Shown piece after piece: positions 17,797 through 26,171 of a DNA stretch of 64,000 bases. The notes below the pieces were generated by a model that saw nothing but the letters and a program-made list of their open reading frames with translations, was not told the DNA's origin and ran no database searches. The translations under genes were made by a program, and so were the position numbers. Each line of letters opens with the position of its first letter. The stretch's first letter is position 1. Source of the DNA: Limnohabitans sp. 103DPR2 (GTDB taxonomy: Bacteria; Pseudomonadota; Gammaproteobacteria; Burkholderiales; Burkholderiaceae_C); assembly GCF_001412575.1 (NCBI RefSeq), contig NZ_CP011834.1:2170001-2234000 (forward strand), given 5' to 3'.

Positions 17797-19509
17797 ATGA
17801 GCGAAAAAATCATCCCCATCCAACCCGCTGGCGCCATCAATCGCCGCAGTGCCAACATCACGCAAGGCAAATCACGGGCGCCCAATCGCTCGATGTACTA
17901 CGCCATGGGCTACGAAGAAGGTGATTTTGTGAAACCTATGGTGGGCGTGGCCAACGGTCACAGCACAATCACCCCTTGCAACAGCGGTTTACAAAAACTG
18001 GCAGACGCTGCAGTGGCAGGCATTGAAGAAGCCGGTGGCAACGCTCAGATTTTTGGTACGCCCACCATTTCTGATGGTATGGCCATGGGCACCGAAGGCA
18101 TGAAGTATTCCTTGGTTAGCCGCGAAGTGATTTCCGACTGCATCGAAACCTGCGTGCAAGGCCAATGGATGGACGGCGTCTTGGTGGTGGGTGGCTGTGA
18201 CAAAAACATGCCCGGCGGCATGATGGGCATCTTGCGCGCCAATGTGCCAGCTATCTATGTGTATGGCGGCACCATTCTGCCAGGCCGCTATCAAAACAAA
18301 GACCTCAACATCGTGAGCGTGTTTGAAGCTGTGGGTCAAAACGCTGCGGGCAATTTGAGCGACTTCGATTTGAAAGAAATCGAAAAGCGCGCCATTCCTG
18401 GCACCGGCTCATGCGGTGGCATGTACACGGCCAACACCATGTCTTCTGCGTTTGAAGCACTGGGCATGTCACTGCCATTCTCCTCCACCATGGCCAACCC
18501 CCATGACGAGACCAAAAACTCGGCCAAAGCATCAGCCAAGGTTCTGATTGAAGCCATCAAGAATGACTTGAAGCCCCGCGATATCGTCACCAAAAAATCG
18601 ATTGAAAATGCAGTGGCAGTGATCATGGCCACTGGTGGTTCGACCAACGCGGTGTTGCACTTCTTGGCCATCGCTCACACCGCCGGAGTGGAGTGGACCA
18701 TTGACGACTTTGAGCGCATGCGTAAAAAGATTCCCGTCATTTGCGACTTGAAGCCAAGCGGTCAATATTTGGCCGTTGACTTGCACCGCGCCGGCGGTAT
18801 TCCGCAAGTCATGAAGGTCTTGCTGAAGGCAGGTTTATTGCATGGCGATTGCATCACCATCACCGGCAAAACAGTGGCCGAAAACTTGCAAGACATTCCA
18901 GACGCACCTCGCGCCGACCAAGATGTCATTCGCCCCATCGACAAGCCCATGTACGCAGAAGGCCACTTGGCCATTCTGAAAGGCAACTTATCACCAGAAG
19001 GTGCTGTGGCCAAAATTACCGGCTTAAAGAACCCTGTCATCACAGGCCCTGCCCGCGTGTTCAACGATGAGCAGTCTGCATTGCAAGCCATTTTGGACGG
19101 CAAGATCAAAGCTGGTGACGTGATGGTCTTGCGTTACCTTGGCCCCAAAGGCGGCCCCGGCATGCCCGAAATGTTGGCCCCCACAGGCGCGCTCATTGGT
19201 GCCGGTTTGGGCGAAAGCGTGGGCCTGATTACCGATGGCCGCTTCTCTGGCGGCACCTGGGGCATGGTGGTAGGTCACGTGGCCCCTGAAGCCGCAGCTG
19301 GCGGCACCATTGCGTTTGTCAACGAAGGCGACTCCATCACCATCGACGCCCACAAACTGATTTTGGAATTGAACGTGCCTGAGGCAGAAATTGCCAAGCG
19401 CCGTGCCAACTGGACTGCGCCCGCACCGCGTTACACACGGGGTGTGCAAGCCAAGTTTGCGTTCAATGCTTCAAGCGCCAGCAAAGGCGCTGTGCTTGAT
19501 TTGTATTGA
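17797..19509 (+). CDS. ilvD: Dihydroxy-acid dehydratase
   Basis: Converts 2,3-dihydroxy-3-methylbutanoate and its homologue to the 2-oxo acids of valine/isoleucine synthesis. 570 residues, the shorter IlvD form. Fe-S ligating cysteines appear in [18 protein letters not shown] and [14 protein letters not shown]. The C terminus has [18 protein letters not shown] cytochrome c gene begins only 7 bp after the stop, suggesting cotranscription. Confidence 0.97.
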   Translation: MSEKIIPIQPAGAINRRSANITQGKSRAPNRSMYYAMGYEEGDFVKPMVGVANGHSTITPCNSGLQKLADAAVAGIEEAGGNAQIFGTPTISDGMAMGTEGMKYSLVSREVISDCIETCVQGQWMDGVLVVGGCDKNMPGGMMGILRANVPAIYVYGGTILPGRYQNKDLNIVSVFEAVGQNAAGNLSDFDLKEIEKRAIPGTGSCGGMYTANTMSSAFEALGMSLPFSSTMANPHDETKNSAKASAKVLIEAIKNDLKPRDIVTKKSIENAVAVIMATGGSTNAVLHFLAIAHTAGVEWTIDDFERMRKKIPVICDLKPSGQYLAVDLHRAGGIPQVMKVLLKAGLLHGDCITITGKTVAENLQDIPDAPRADQDVIRPIDKPMYAEGHLAILKGNLSPEGAVAKITGLKNPVITGPARVFNDEQSALQAILDGKIKAGDVMVLRYLGPKGGPGMPEMLAPTGALIGAGLGESVGLITDGRFSGGTWGMVVGHVAPEAAAGGTIAFVNEGDSITIDAHKLILELNVPEAEIAKRRANWTAPAPRYTRGVQAKFAFNASSASKGAVLDLY

Positions 19510-19516
19510 TCGGCAC

Positions 19517-19855
19517 ATGGCGAACTTTGCAAGGTCTTGCTTTCAAAGTGTGCGGTGGGGTTTGACAGCGTCAGCCCTCGCCTGCACAGTGTGCTTGCCC
19601 GTTTGGGCAGACCAAGCTTTGGCGAGCAAAAAGAACTGCATGGGTTGCCATGCTTTAGAACGGAAAATGGTCGGACCGTCTTACAAAGACGTTGCTAAAA
19701 AATATGCAGCCGACCCCAATGCGTCTGACAAACTGGCGCTCAAAATTCAACAAGGTGGCGCCGGTGTTTGGGGGCCTGTGCCCATGCCCAGCAATCCGCA
19801 AGTCAATGAAAAAGAGGCCAAAACTTTGGCCTCTTGGATTCTCAGCTTGAAGTAA
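19517..19855 (+). CDS. Small periplasmic class I cytochrome c (c551/c552 type)
   Basis: A 112-residue exported monohaem cytochrome. The signal peptide runs to about residue 31 (ACTVCLPVWADQA), and the haem motif CMGCH follows soon after. The axial methionine is probably in VPMPSNPQV, followed by the terminal helix EAKTLASWILSL. The ATG at 19517 is the natural start, giving a complete signal peptide. It sits 7 bp downstream of ilvD and converges with the GlcG-like gene, 3 bp apart. Its redox partner is unknown; the cbb3 oxidase nearby is one candidate. Confidence 0.88.
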   Translation: MANFARSCFQSVRWGLTASALACTVCLPVWADQALASKKNCMGCHALERKMVGPSYKDVAKKYAADPNASDKLALKIQQGGAGVWGPVPMPSNPQVNEKEAKTLASWILSLK

Positions 19856-19858
19856 TCT

Positions 19859-20266
19859 TCAAAGGCCGATGGCCGCAATGCCGGCTTTGGCAATTTGCGC
19901 ATCTTCGTTGGACTTCACGCCGCTGACGCCCACAGCACCCAAGCAGAAGCCATCTTTCATGATCGGCACGCCACCTTCCAGCAAACCTTCAACTTCAGGT
20001 GCTGACAAAAAGGACACGCGACCGCCATTGATCACATCTTCGTAAATTTTGCTTTCACGGCGACCCAAGGCTGCTGTTTTGGCTTTGGCAGGTGCAATGT
20101 GTGCGGAAATGGGCGGCGCGCCATCCAAACGTTGGAAATGGAACAAATGGCCACCCGCATCCACAATGGCAATGCTCACAGCCCAATTGTTCTTTTGGGC
20201 TTCCGCTTGGGCAGCGGCTGCAATGGCTTGGATGTCTGACAGTTCGAGGCTGGATTGAGTTTTCAT
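19859..20266 (-). CDS. GlcG/HbpS-family protein (DUF336)
   Basis: A 135-residue single-domain protein of the GlcG/HbpS family. Typical segments are IAIVDAGGHLFHFQRLDGAPP, AKAKTAALGRRES and the glycine-rich KDGFCLGAVGVSGVKSNEDAQIAKAGI. Some members bind haem or act on small molecules beside glycolate genes; no function can be fixed here. The ATG at 20264-20266 is chosen over an upstream codon that would add 27 unconserved residues. Confidence 0.85.
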   Translation of the reverse strand: MKTQSSLELSDIQAIAAAAQAEAQKNNWAVSIAIVDAGGHLFHFQRLDGAPPISAHIAPAKAKTAALGRRESKIYEDVINGGRVSFLSAPEVEGLLEGGVPIMKDGFCLGAVGVSGVKSNEDAQIAKAGIAAIGL

Positions 20267-20440
20267 GGTTCTGTGGAGGTGAAAAAATGATCCGCAAGGA
20301 TACCTCAGGCAAGGGATCTCATTGCATTCACTCAGGTCACTACACAAAAGACCCTGAATACTTCGGCAAATAGGGCATTTTGGGTTACAAGCCCTACAAT
20401 TTGCATACCCGATACAGGGTGGATTATTAGGAGTTCACAC

Positions 20441-21139
20441 ATGAGCGATCTTCAAAACATTGAACAACCCAGCTGGGGCGACGTAGTCAGCACGCCAGCA
20501 GAGCGCAACAAGGTCATGCGCAACACCTATTGGTTGTTGGCACTGAGCCTCTTGCCAACCGTCTTGGGCGCTTGGCTTGGCGTGGCCACAGGCATCACGC
20601 AGTCTTTGGGTGGTGGCCTAGGTTTGGTCGTCTTCTTGGGCGGTGCCATTGGCTTTATGTTTGCCATCGAGAAGACCAAAGACTCCTCCACAGGCGTGTT
20701 TGTCTTGCTGGGCTTTACGTTCTTCATGGGCCTCATGCTTTCTCGCATGATTGCCATGGTGCTGGGCTTTAAAAACGGCGCAGACCTCATCATGACGGCC
20801 TTTGCGGGCACTGCAGGCGTGTTTGCTGTGATGGCTACTTTGGCCAGCGTCATCAAGCGCGACTTGTCTGGCATGGGCAAGTGGTTGTTTGTCGGCGCCT
20901 TGGTCTTGATGGTCGGTGGCATCGTCAACATCTTTGTAGGCTCTACAGCTGGCATGATGGCCTTGTCGGTGGCTGCCATCGGTATTTTCAGCGCCTACAT
21001 GTTGTACGACCTGAAGCAAATTTTGGATGGTGGTGAAACCAATTACATCAGCGCCACCCTCATGCTTTACATGGACTTGTTCAACGTGTTCCAAAGCCTG
21101 CTGGCCTTGTTGGGCATCATGGGCGGCGAGCGCGACTAA
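20441..21139 (+). CDS. Bax inhibitor-1 / YccA-family membrane protein
   Basis: A 232-residue protein with about seven transmembrane helices, typical of bacterial BI-1 (YccA/YbhL) proteins. It begins with a polar leader, and the first helix is at about 28-48. Conserved segments include GLMLSRMIAMVLG, AFAGTAGVFAVMATLA and the C-terminal SAYMLYDLKQILDGGETNYISATLMLYMDLFNVFQSLL, which carries the acidic residues tied to Ca2+ leak in homologues. The gene ends at a strong terminator. Confidence 0.93.
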   Translation: MSDLQNIEQPSWGDVVSTPAERNKVMRNTYWLLALSLLPTVLGAWLGVATGITQSLGGGLGLVVFLGGAIGFMFAIEKTKDSSTGVFVLLGFTFFMGLMLSRMIAMVLGFKNGADLIMTAFAGTAGVFAVMATLASVIKRDLSGMGKWLFVGALVLMVGGIVNIFVGSTAGMMALSVAAIGIFSAYMLYDLKQILDGGETNYISATLMLYMDLFNVFQSLLALLGIMGGERD

Positions 21140-21188
21140 GAGCGACTAAGGGCACATAGCGCCAAGCCTTTGGGCTTGGTCACTGTCA

Positions 21189-21225
21189 AAGCATCTGAGT
21201 TGTCAAAGGCTCAGATGCTTTTTTT
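21189..21225. terminator. Rho-independent terminator, shared by convergent genes
   Basis: The inverted repeat AAGCATCTGAG (21189-21199) / CTCAGATGCTT (21210-21220) has a 10-base loop and a T-run after it on the plus strand. It ends the Bax-inhibitor gene. On the minus strand the run before the stem can serve rlmD, whose stop codon touches it. Confidence 0.88.
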
Positions 21226-22664
21226 CAATCAATTCGCTCAAATACCGCCATGCTTTCCACGTGGGCGGTGTGTGCAAACATGTTGATCACGCCGGCACTG
21301 AGGCAACGGTAGCCAGCTCTGTGGACCAACAGGCCCGCATCACGGGCCAAGGTGGCGGGGTTGCAGCTGACATACACAATGCGTTTTGGAAATTGCCATT
21401 GACCGCGCAATTCGGTGTTTTCGTGCAACTCAGCCAAAGACTTGGCCAAAGCAAAAGCACCCTCTCGGGGCGGATCGATCAGCCACTTGTCAGCAATGCC
21501 ATCGGCCATCAGCATCTCGGGCGTCATTTCAAACAAATTGCGCGCAATGAATTGGGTTGGTGCCAACGGCTTGCCCGCACCTCGCATGCCTTGATTGCGC
21601 GCAAAATTGTCGCGTGAGCGCGCCACCAAGGTTTCTGATCCTTCGATGCCCACCACTTCTTTGGCCGTGGTGGCAATCGGCAATGTGAAATTACCCAAGC
21701 CACAAAACCAATCGATCACGCGTTCCTGAGCTTCAGGCTTGAGTAAACGCAAAGCGCGTGTCACCAAGACTCGGTTGATGTGAGGATTGACCTGCGTGAA
21801 ATCGGTGGGCTTGAAAGGCATGTGAACGCCAAAATCGGGCAGGTCGTATGACAATTCAGGACCACCCTCGTCCATCAACTTCACGGTGTCCGGGCCTTTG
21901 ATTTGCAACCACCATTGAACGTCATGTTGTTTTGCGAACGCACGCAAGCGTTCTTGATCGGCCTGTGTGAGTGGCTCGAGATGTCGCAGCACCAAGGCAG
22001 TGACCGTGTCGCCTTGGGCCAATTCAATTTGGGGCACAGTTTCACGCGCATCCATGCCAAAAATAAGTTCTCGCAAAGCCATCAGCATGGCGCTGATGTT
22101 GGGCGGTAAAACGCGGCAGGTTTTGATATCGGCCACATAGCGACTCTTGCGCTCGTGAAAGCCGATCAAAACTTCGCCTTTTTTGTGAACGTATCGGACC
22201 GACATGCGGGCACGGTATCGGTAACCCCAGCTGGGCCCTTCCATAGGACGCAGCAAATTTTCAGGTTTGACTTTGCCCAAGTGCCACAAGTTGTCTTCGA
22301 GGACACGTTGCTTGACCGCCACTTGCGCACTGGCTTCCAGGTGCTGCATTTTGCAACCACCGCATGCACCCGCATGCAATCCAAAATGCGGACAGCCAGG
22401 CTTCACACGTTGTGAAGATTCATGATGAACGGCAGTGACAACACCCGCCTCCCAATTGTTTTTCTTGCGATGAACATTGACAGACACTTGCTCAAACGGC
22501 AGTGCGCCTTCTACAAAAACAACTTTACCATCAGGGCGCCTGGCAATGCCTTGGGCCTCCATGTCGAGCGCATCAATGTGCAACCAACCTTCAGGCAAAT
22601 CAGTGCGGCCAAAGACGATCTCTTGTGTTTGTTCTTCTCTCGAAGAATCGCTTTGTTTGCTCAT
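21225..22664 (-). CDS. rlmD: 23S rRNA (uracil-1939-C5)-methyltransferase
   Basis: SAM-dependent m5U methyltransferase of the TrmA/RumA family, 479 residues. The order is an N-terminal TRAM RNA-binding domain (about 20-80), a [4Fe-4S] motif region [20 protein letters not shown], and the methyltransferase core with [23 protein letters not shown] and the catalytic [13 protein letters not shown]. Its ATG overlaps the nlpD stop by 4 bp (ATGA). In many relatives rpoS stands between nlpD and this gene; here it is absent. Confidence 0.93.
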   Translation of the reverse strand: MSKQSDSSREEQTQEIVFGRTDLPEGWLHIDALDMEAQGIARRPDGKVVFVEGALPFEQVSVNVHRKKNNWEAGVVTAVHHESSQRVKPGCPHFGLHAGACGGCKMQHLEASAQVAVKQRVLEDNLWHLGKVKPENLLRPMEGPSWGYRYRARMSVRYVHKKGEVLIGFHERKSRYVADIKTCRVLPPNISAMLMALRELIFGMDARETVPQIELAQGDTVTALVLRHLEPLTQADQERLRAFAKQHDVQWWLQIKGPDTVKLMDEGGPELSYDLPDFGVHMPFKPTDFTQVNPHINRVLVTRALRLLKPEAQERVIDWFCGLGNFTLPIATTAKEVVGIEGSETLVARSRDNFARNQGMRGAGKPLAPTQFIARNLFEMTPEMLMADGIADKWLIDPPREGAFALAKSLAELHENTELRGQWQFPKRIVYVSCNPATLARDAGLLVHRAGYRCLSAGVINMFAHTAHVESMAVFERID

Positions 22665-23521
22665 GGACGTGAAGGCAAAAATTTAGAAGGGTCGACAGGT
22701 TTGCCTTGCTTGCGAATTTCAAAATGCAACTTCACACGATCGGCATCCGAACTTCCCATCTCTGCAATGCGTTGACCTTTGACCACGGCTTGATCTTCTT
22801 TAACCAGCAAACTTTGGTTGTGCGCGTAGGCTGTGAGGTAGGTGTTGTTGTGCTTCAAGATCACCAAGTTGCCATAACCTCTGAGGCCCGAACCCGCATA
22901 CACCACCTTACCGTCGGCAGCTGCCAGCACGGGGTCGCCCGCCTTGCCTGCAAAGTCTAGACCCTTGTTTTTGGCTTCATCAAAGCCAGCCAAGATTTGA
23001 CCCGAATGCGGCCATGCAAAAGTCAAACCATCCTCGGCATTGTTGGATGTTGAAGGCGCTTGGGGTGCAGGCTGGGGGCTTTGTTGGGGAGGTGCGGCAG
23101 CAGGCTTTGGGGCAGCAGCCACTTTGGTCTCTACAGGCAAAGGTGCCACACGAAGGACCTGGTCAACTTCAATCACGTTGGGGTTGTCTAGGCCATTCCA
23201 TTTGGCAATGTCGCGCCAAGCTTGTCCATGGTCCAGGGCAATTTTGGTCAGGGTGTCACCTGGTCGAACGCTGTAGTAGCCTGGCTTGCCTGCATTCTCA
23301 GAACCGGGCAAGGATGCCCCCATCGAAATAGGCGTGCTGACAGCACCCGTGCTTGGATTGGCTTGAGGCGCAGGGGCTTTGGCAGTGCGCGAACTGCTTT
23401 GGCCAGCCACACGGTCTTCTACAGGAATAGGGCCACGCGGCTTTGAACTACAGCCCACCAACGTAGCCAATGCTGAAAAACAAACTACCGTCAAAACGTG
23501 ACGGACACCTATCAATTTCAT
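22661..23521 (-). CDS. nlpD: NlpD-like lipoprotein: LysM plus LytM/M23 domain (murein hydrolase activator)
   Basis: An outer-membrane lipoprotein of 286 residues. The signal peptide ends in a lipobox (LVGC), then comes a Pro/Ala-rich linker and a LysM domain ([18 protein letters not shown], about 95-140). A second Pro/Ala linker is followed by an M23 domain (about 185-280, [35 protein letters not shown]). In E. coli NlpD activates amidase AmiC. AAGGA lies before the ATG at 23519-23521. Confidence 0.92.
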   Translation of the reverse strand: MKLIGVRHVLTVVCFSALATLVGCSSKPRGPIPVEDRVAGQSSSRTAKAPAPQANPSTGAVSTPISMGASLPGSENAGKPGYYSVRPGDTLTKIALDHGQAWRDIAKWNGLDNPNVIEVDQVLRVAPLPVETKVAAAPKPAAAPPQQSPQPAPQAPSTSNNAEDGLTFAWPHSGQILAGFDEAKNKGLDFAGKAGDPVLAAADGKVVYAGSGLRGYGNLVILKHNNTYLTAYAHNQSLLVKEDQAVVKGQRIAEMGSSDADRVKLHFEIRKQGKPVDPSKFLPSRP

Positions 23522-23531
23522 GCCAAATCCT

Positions 23532-24311
23532 TCAGGAGACACCCGATTTTAGAGGGACAAAGTGAACGGCTTCGAGCACGTTTTGCTTGAAGCCCTGGGG
23601 GGTCTTGTCGATCACCATCAAAGCTTGCTGACCACTGGCAGTCACAGTCGGCGCAACCAAACGGCCACCAACGGCCAATTGATCGAGCCAAGCTTGAGGC
23701 ACAGACTCGCCTCCCGCTGCAGAAATGATCGCAGCATAGGGCGCACCTTTGGGATACCCCAGCATGCCGTCGCCAAACAACAGGTGCACATTGGCCAAAC
23801 GAAAGTGCCTTAAATTGGCACGCGCTTTTTCGTGCAAACCTTTTAATCGCTCAATGCTATAGACCTCGGTGGCCACATGACTTAAGACTGCCGCTTGATA
23901 ACCACAACCCGTGCCAATTTCCAGCACGCGACCCAACTTGCCATCGGCGCCTTCGCGCAACAGCTCGATCATGCGAGCCACCACATTGGGTTTGGAAATG
24001 GTTTGCCCCAAACCGATGGGCAAGCTCGTGTCTTCGTAGGCTTGCGCGACCAAGGCACTTTCGACAAACCGATGACGCTCAACCGTGCCCATGGCTTGCA
24101 AAACCATGGGGTCCTGCAGTCCTTGCGCTGCCAACTTTTGCACCATGCGCTGTCGCACAGCGCTAGAGTCCATGCCCAAGTTTTGAGACAGCATGGGCGC
24201 AGGCTTGATGTCAGATTGAAGTGCCGTTTTCACTGGCGCATTGGTTTTCAGCGAGCGAGGCGCAGGCGAGGCCTTCTCTAACTTAAGCGGAAACCCAGGT
24301 CGTTGCGCCAT
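23532..24311 (-). CDS. pcm: Protein-L-isoaspartate O-methyltransferase
   Basis: Repairs isoaspartyl residues in aged proteins using SAM. 259 residues from the ATG at 24309-24311, with a roughly 45-residue polar N-terminal extension before the core. The motifs are PIGLGQTISKPNVVARM, VLEIGTGCGYQAAVLS (SAM-binding motif I) and AAIISAAGGESVPQAWLDQL. The start codon overlaps the surE stop (TGATG), so the pair is translationally coupled. Confidence 0.95.
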   Translation of the reverse strand: MAQRPGFPLKLEKASPAPRSLKTNAPVKTALQSDIKPAPMLSQNLGMDSSAVRQRMVQKLAAQGLQDPMVLQAMGTVERHRFVESALVAQAYEDTSLPIGLGQTISKPNVVARMIELLREGADGKLGRVLEIGTGCGYQAAVLSHVATEVYSIERLKGLHEKARANLRHFRLANVHLLFGDGMLGYPKGAPYAAIISAAGGESVPQAWLDQLAVGGRLVAPTVTASGQQALMVIDKTPQGFKQNVLEAVHFVPLKSGVS

Positions 24312-25075
24312 CAAGCACCCCAGACCTTTAACTTGGACAAGTTTTGCGACCACATGCCGACGTTCTCATGGTCCGTTAAATCGACCTTCAAAGGCGTGAT
24401 GGTGACGTGACCATTTTTAGCAGCATGGAAATCGGTGCCCTCGCCATCGTCCATGGCTTCACCCGCATTGCCAATCCAGTACATGGTTTCGCCGCGCGGA
24501 CTGAGCTGTGTAATGACGGGTTCGGCAGCATGCCGTCGGCCCAAACGGCACAGCTTGGCATTTTTCAAATGGGCCGAAGTGTTAGGGATGTTGACATTCA
24601 AGAGCCACGGTGACTTGCCAATCAACTGCGCTTCTTCAAATTGCGCCACCATGTTTTTGGCAAACTCGGCCGCTTGGTCTAAGTGAGCCCAACCCTTTTC
24701 AGTTTGTGAAAACGCCAGCGCAGGGATGCCAAACAAGTACCCTTCCATGGCTGCGCCTACGGTGCCAGAGTAAAGGGTGTCGTCGCCCATGTTGGCACCG
24801 TTGTTGATGCCAGAGACAACCAAGTCAGGGCGATAGCCCAACAAACCCGTCAATGCAATGTGCACACAGTCTGCAGGCGTTCCGTTGACATATCGAAAAC
24901 CGTTTTCGCCTTGCCGAACATAAAGCGGGGAATGCAAGGTCAAAGCGTTGGACTTGGCGCTGTTGTTGTGCTCGGGCGCCACCACTTCAACATCGGCCAC
25001 TTGTTTGAGGGCGTGGTAAAGCGCCACAATGCCGTCAGCACGGTATCCGTCGTCGTTGGAAATGAGAATTTTCAT
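24311..25075 (-). CDS. surE: 5'/3'-nucleotidase SurE
   Basis: Metal-dependent survival-protein phosphatase acting on nucleoside monophosphates. 254 residues. The start MKILISNDDGYRADGI holds the metal-binding DD pair, followed by VVAPEHNNSAKSNALTL, the NGTPADCVHIAL loop and VSGINNGANMGDDTLYSGTVGAAMEG. First gene of surE-pcm-nlpD-rlmD. Confidence 0.97.
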   Translation of the reverse strand: MKILISNDDGYRADGIVALYHALKQVADVEVVAPEHNNSAKSNALTLHSPLYVRQGENGFRYVNGTPADCVHIALTGLLGYRPDLVVSGINNGANMGDDTLYSGTVGAAMEGYLFGIPALAFSQTEKGWAHLDQAAEFAKNMVAQFEEAQLIGKSPWLLNVNIPNTSAHLKNAKLCRLGRRHAAEPVITQLSPRGETMYWIGNAGEAMDDGEGTDFHAAKNGHVTITPLKVDLTDHENVGMWSQNLSKLKVWGA

Positions 25076-25176
25076 GGGGGTGTCCTAGCCCTCAATTGTA
25101 GGTCGCTACCGAGACATCCCGATGACGACCTGGGCCTTTATATTCAAGGAATTGTGTGTTTTTGAGGAGAATTTCT

Positions 25177-26151
25177 GTGCACGCTTGGCTTTGTGAAAAT
25201 CCCGTCGGCGTTGAGGCTTTAACTTGGAAAGAGTTGCCCACGCCAAGTCCGCAGGCCGGTCAAGTCCTGATCCGCATTGAAGCGGCCAGTCTGAACTTTC
25301 CAGACCTCTTGATCGTTCAAAACAAGTACCAAATGAAACCCGACCTGCCCTTTGTGCCAGGGTCGGAATATGCCGGTGTGATTGAAGCCGTTGGCGAAGG
25401 CGTGACCCACCTCAAGGTCGGTCAATCCGTGGCCTGTTTGTCGGGCACCGGTGGCTTTGGCACCCACACCTTGGCTCCGGCCAAGTTGTGCATGCCCCTC
25501 CCTGCTGGTTTTCCCGCTGTCGACGCCGCAGCCTTCATTATGATTTACGCCACCTCGCACCACGCCCTGATCGACCGAGCCGCCCTCAAAGCGGGCGAAA
25601 CAGTGTTGGTCTTGGGAGCTGCGGGCGGCGTGGGAACAGCGGCCATTCAAATTGCCAAGGCCGCAGGTGCGCGCGTCATTGCAGCTGCCTCAACCGATGA
25701 AAAATGTGCGCTTTGCAAATCCTTAGGCGCCGATGAAACCATTAACTACACCACACAAAACATGCGTGAGGTTTTGAAAACCCTCACGGAAGGCAAAGGC
25801 CCCGATGTCATTTACGACCCTGTGGGGGGTGACTTTGCAGAGCCGGCTTTCCGCTCCATTGCTTGGCGCGGTCGTTACTTGGTGGTGGGCTTTGCAGCCG
25901 GCCCCATCCCTGCCGTGCCCTTCAACTTGGCCTTGCTCAAAGGTGCCTCCATTGTGGGTGTGTTCTGGGGCGACTTTGCGCGCCGCGAACCCCAAGCCAA
26001 TGCCGCCATGATGGCCGAATTGGCACAGTGGTATGCCCAAGGCAAAGTCAAACCCGCCATTGACCGCACCATGCCCATGAGCGACCTGAAGGCCGCTTAT
26101 GCGCACATGGGCTCACGCGGTGTGATGGGCAAATTGGTGATGGTCAACTAA
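25177..26151 (+). CDS. NADPH:quinone oxidoreductase-like, zinc-free MDR family
   Basis: A 324-residue medium-chain dehydrogenase/reductase without the structural-zinc cysteines, close to quinone reductases/enoyl reductases (QorA/NQO-like). It has a GroES-like N-terminal half (LNFPDLLIVQNKYQMKPDLPFVPGSEYAGVI) and a Rossmann half with VLVLGAAGGVGTAAIQIAKAAG. The start is taken as GTG 25177, which has GAGGAG seven bases upstream. The natural acceptor is not known; quinones, enones or acyl-CoA enones are options. Confidence 0.88.
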   Translation: MHAWLCENPVGVEALTWKELPTPSPQAGQVLIRIEAASLNFPDLLIVQNKYQMKPDLPFVPGSEYAGVIEAVGEGVTHLKVGQSVACLSGTGGFGTHTLAPAKLCMPLPAGFPAVDAAAFIMIYATSHHALIDRAALKAGETVLVLGAAGGVGTAAIQIAKAAGARVIAAASTDEKCALCKSLGADETINYTTQNMREVLKTLTEGKGPDVIYDPVGGDFAEPAFRSIAWRGRYLVVGFAAGPIPAVPFNLALLKGASIVGVFWGDFARREPQANAAMMAELAQWYAQGKVKPAIDRTMPMSDLKAAYAHMGSRGVMGKLVMVN

Positions 26152-26171
26152 GGCCTCACCCTTCGAGCAGC

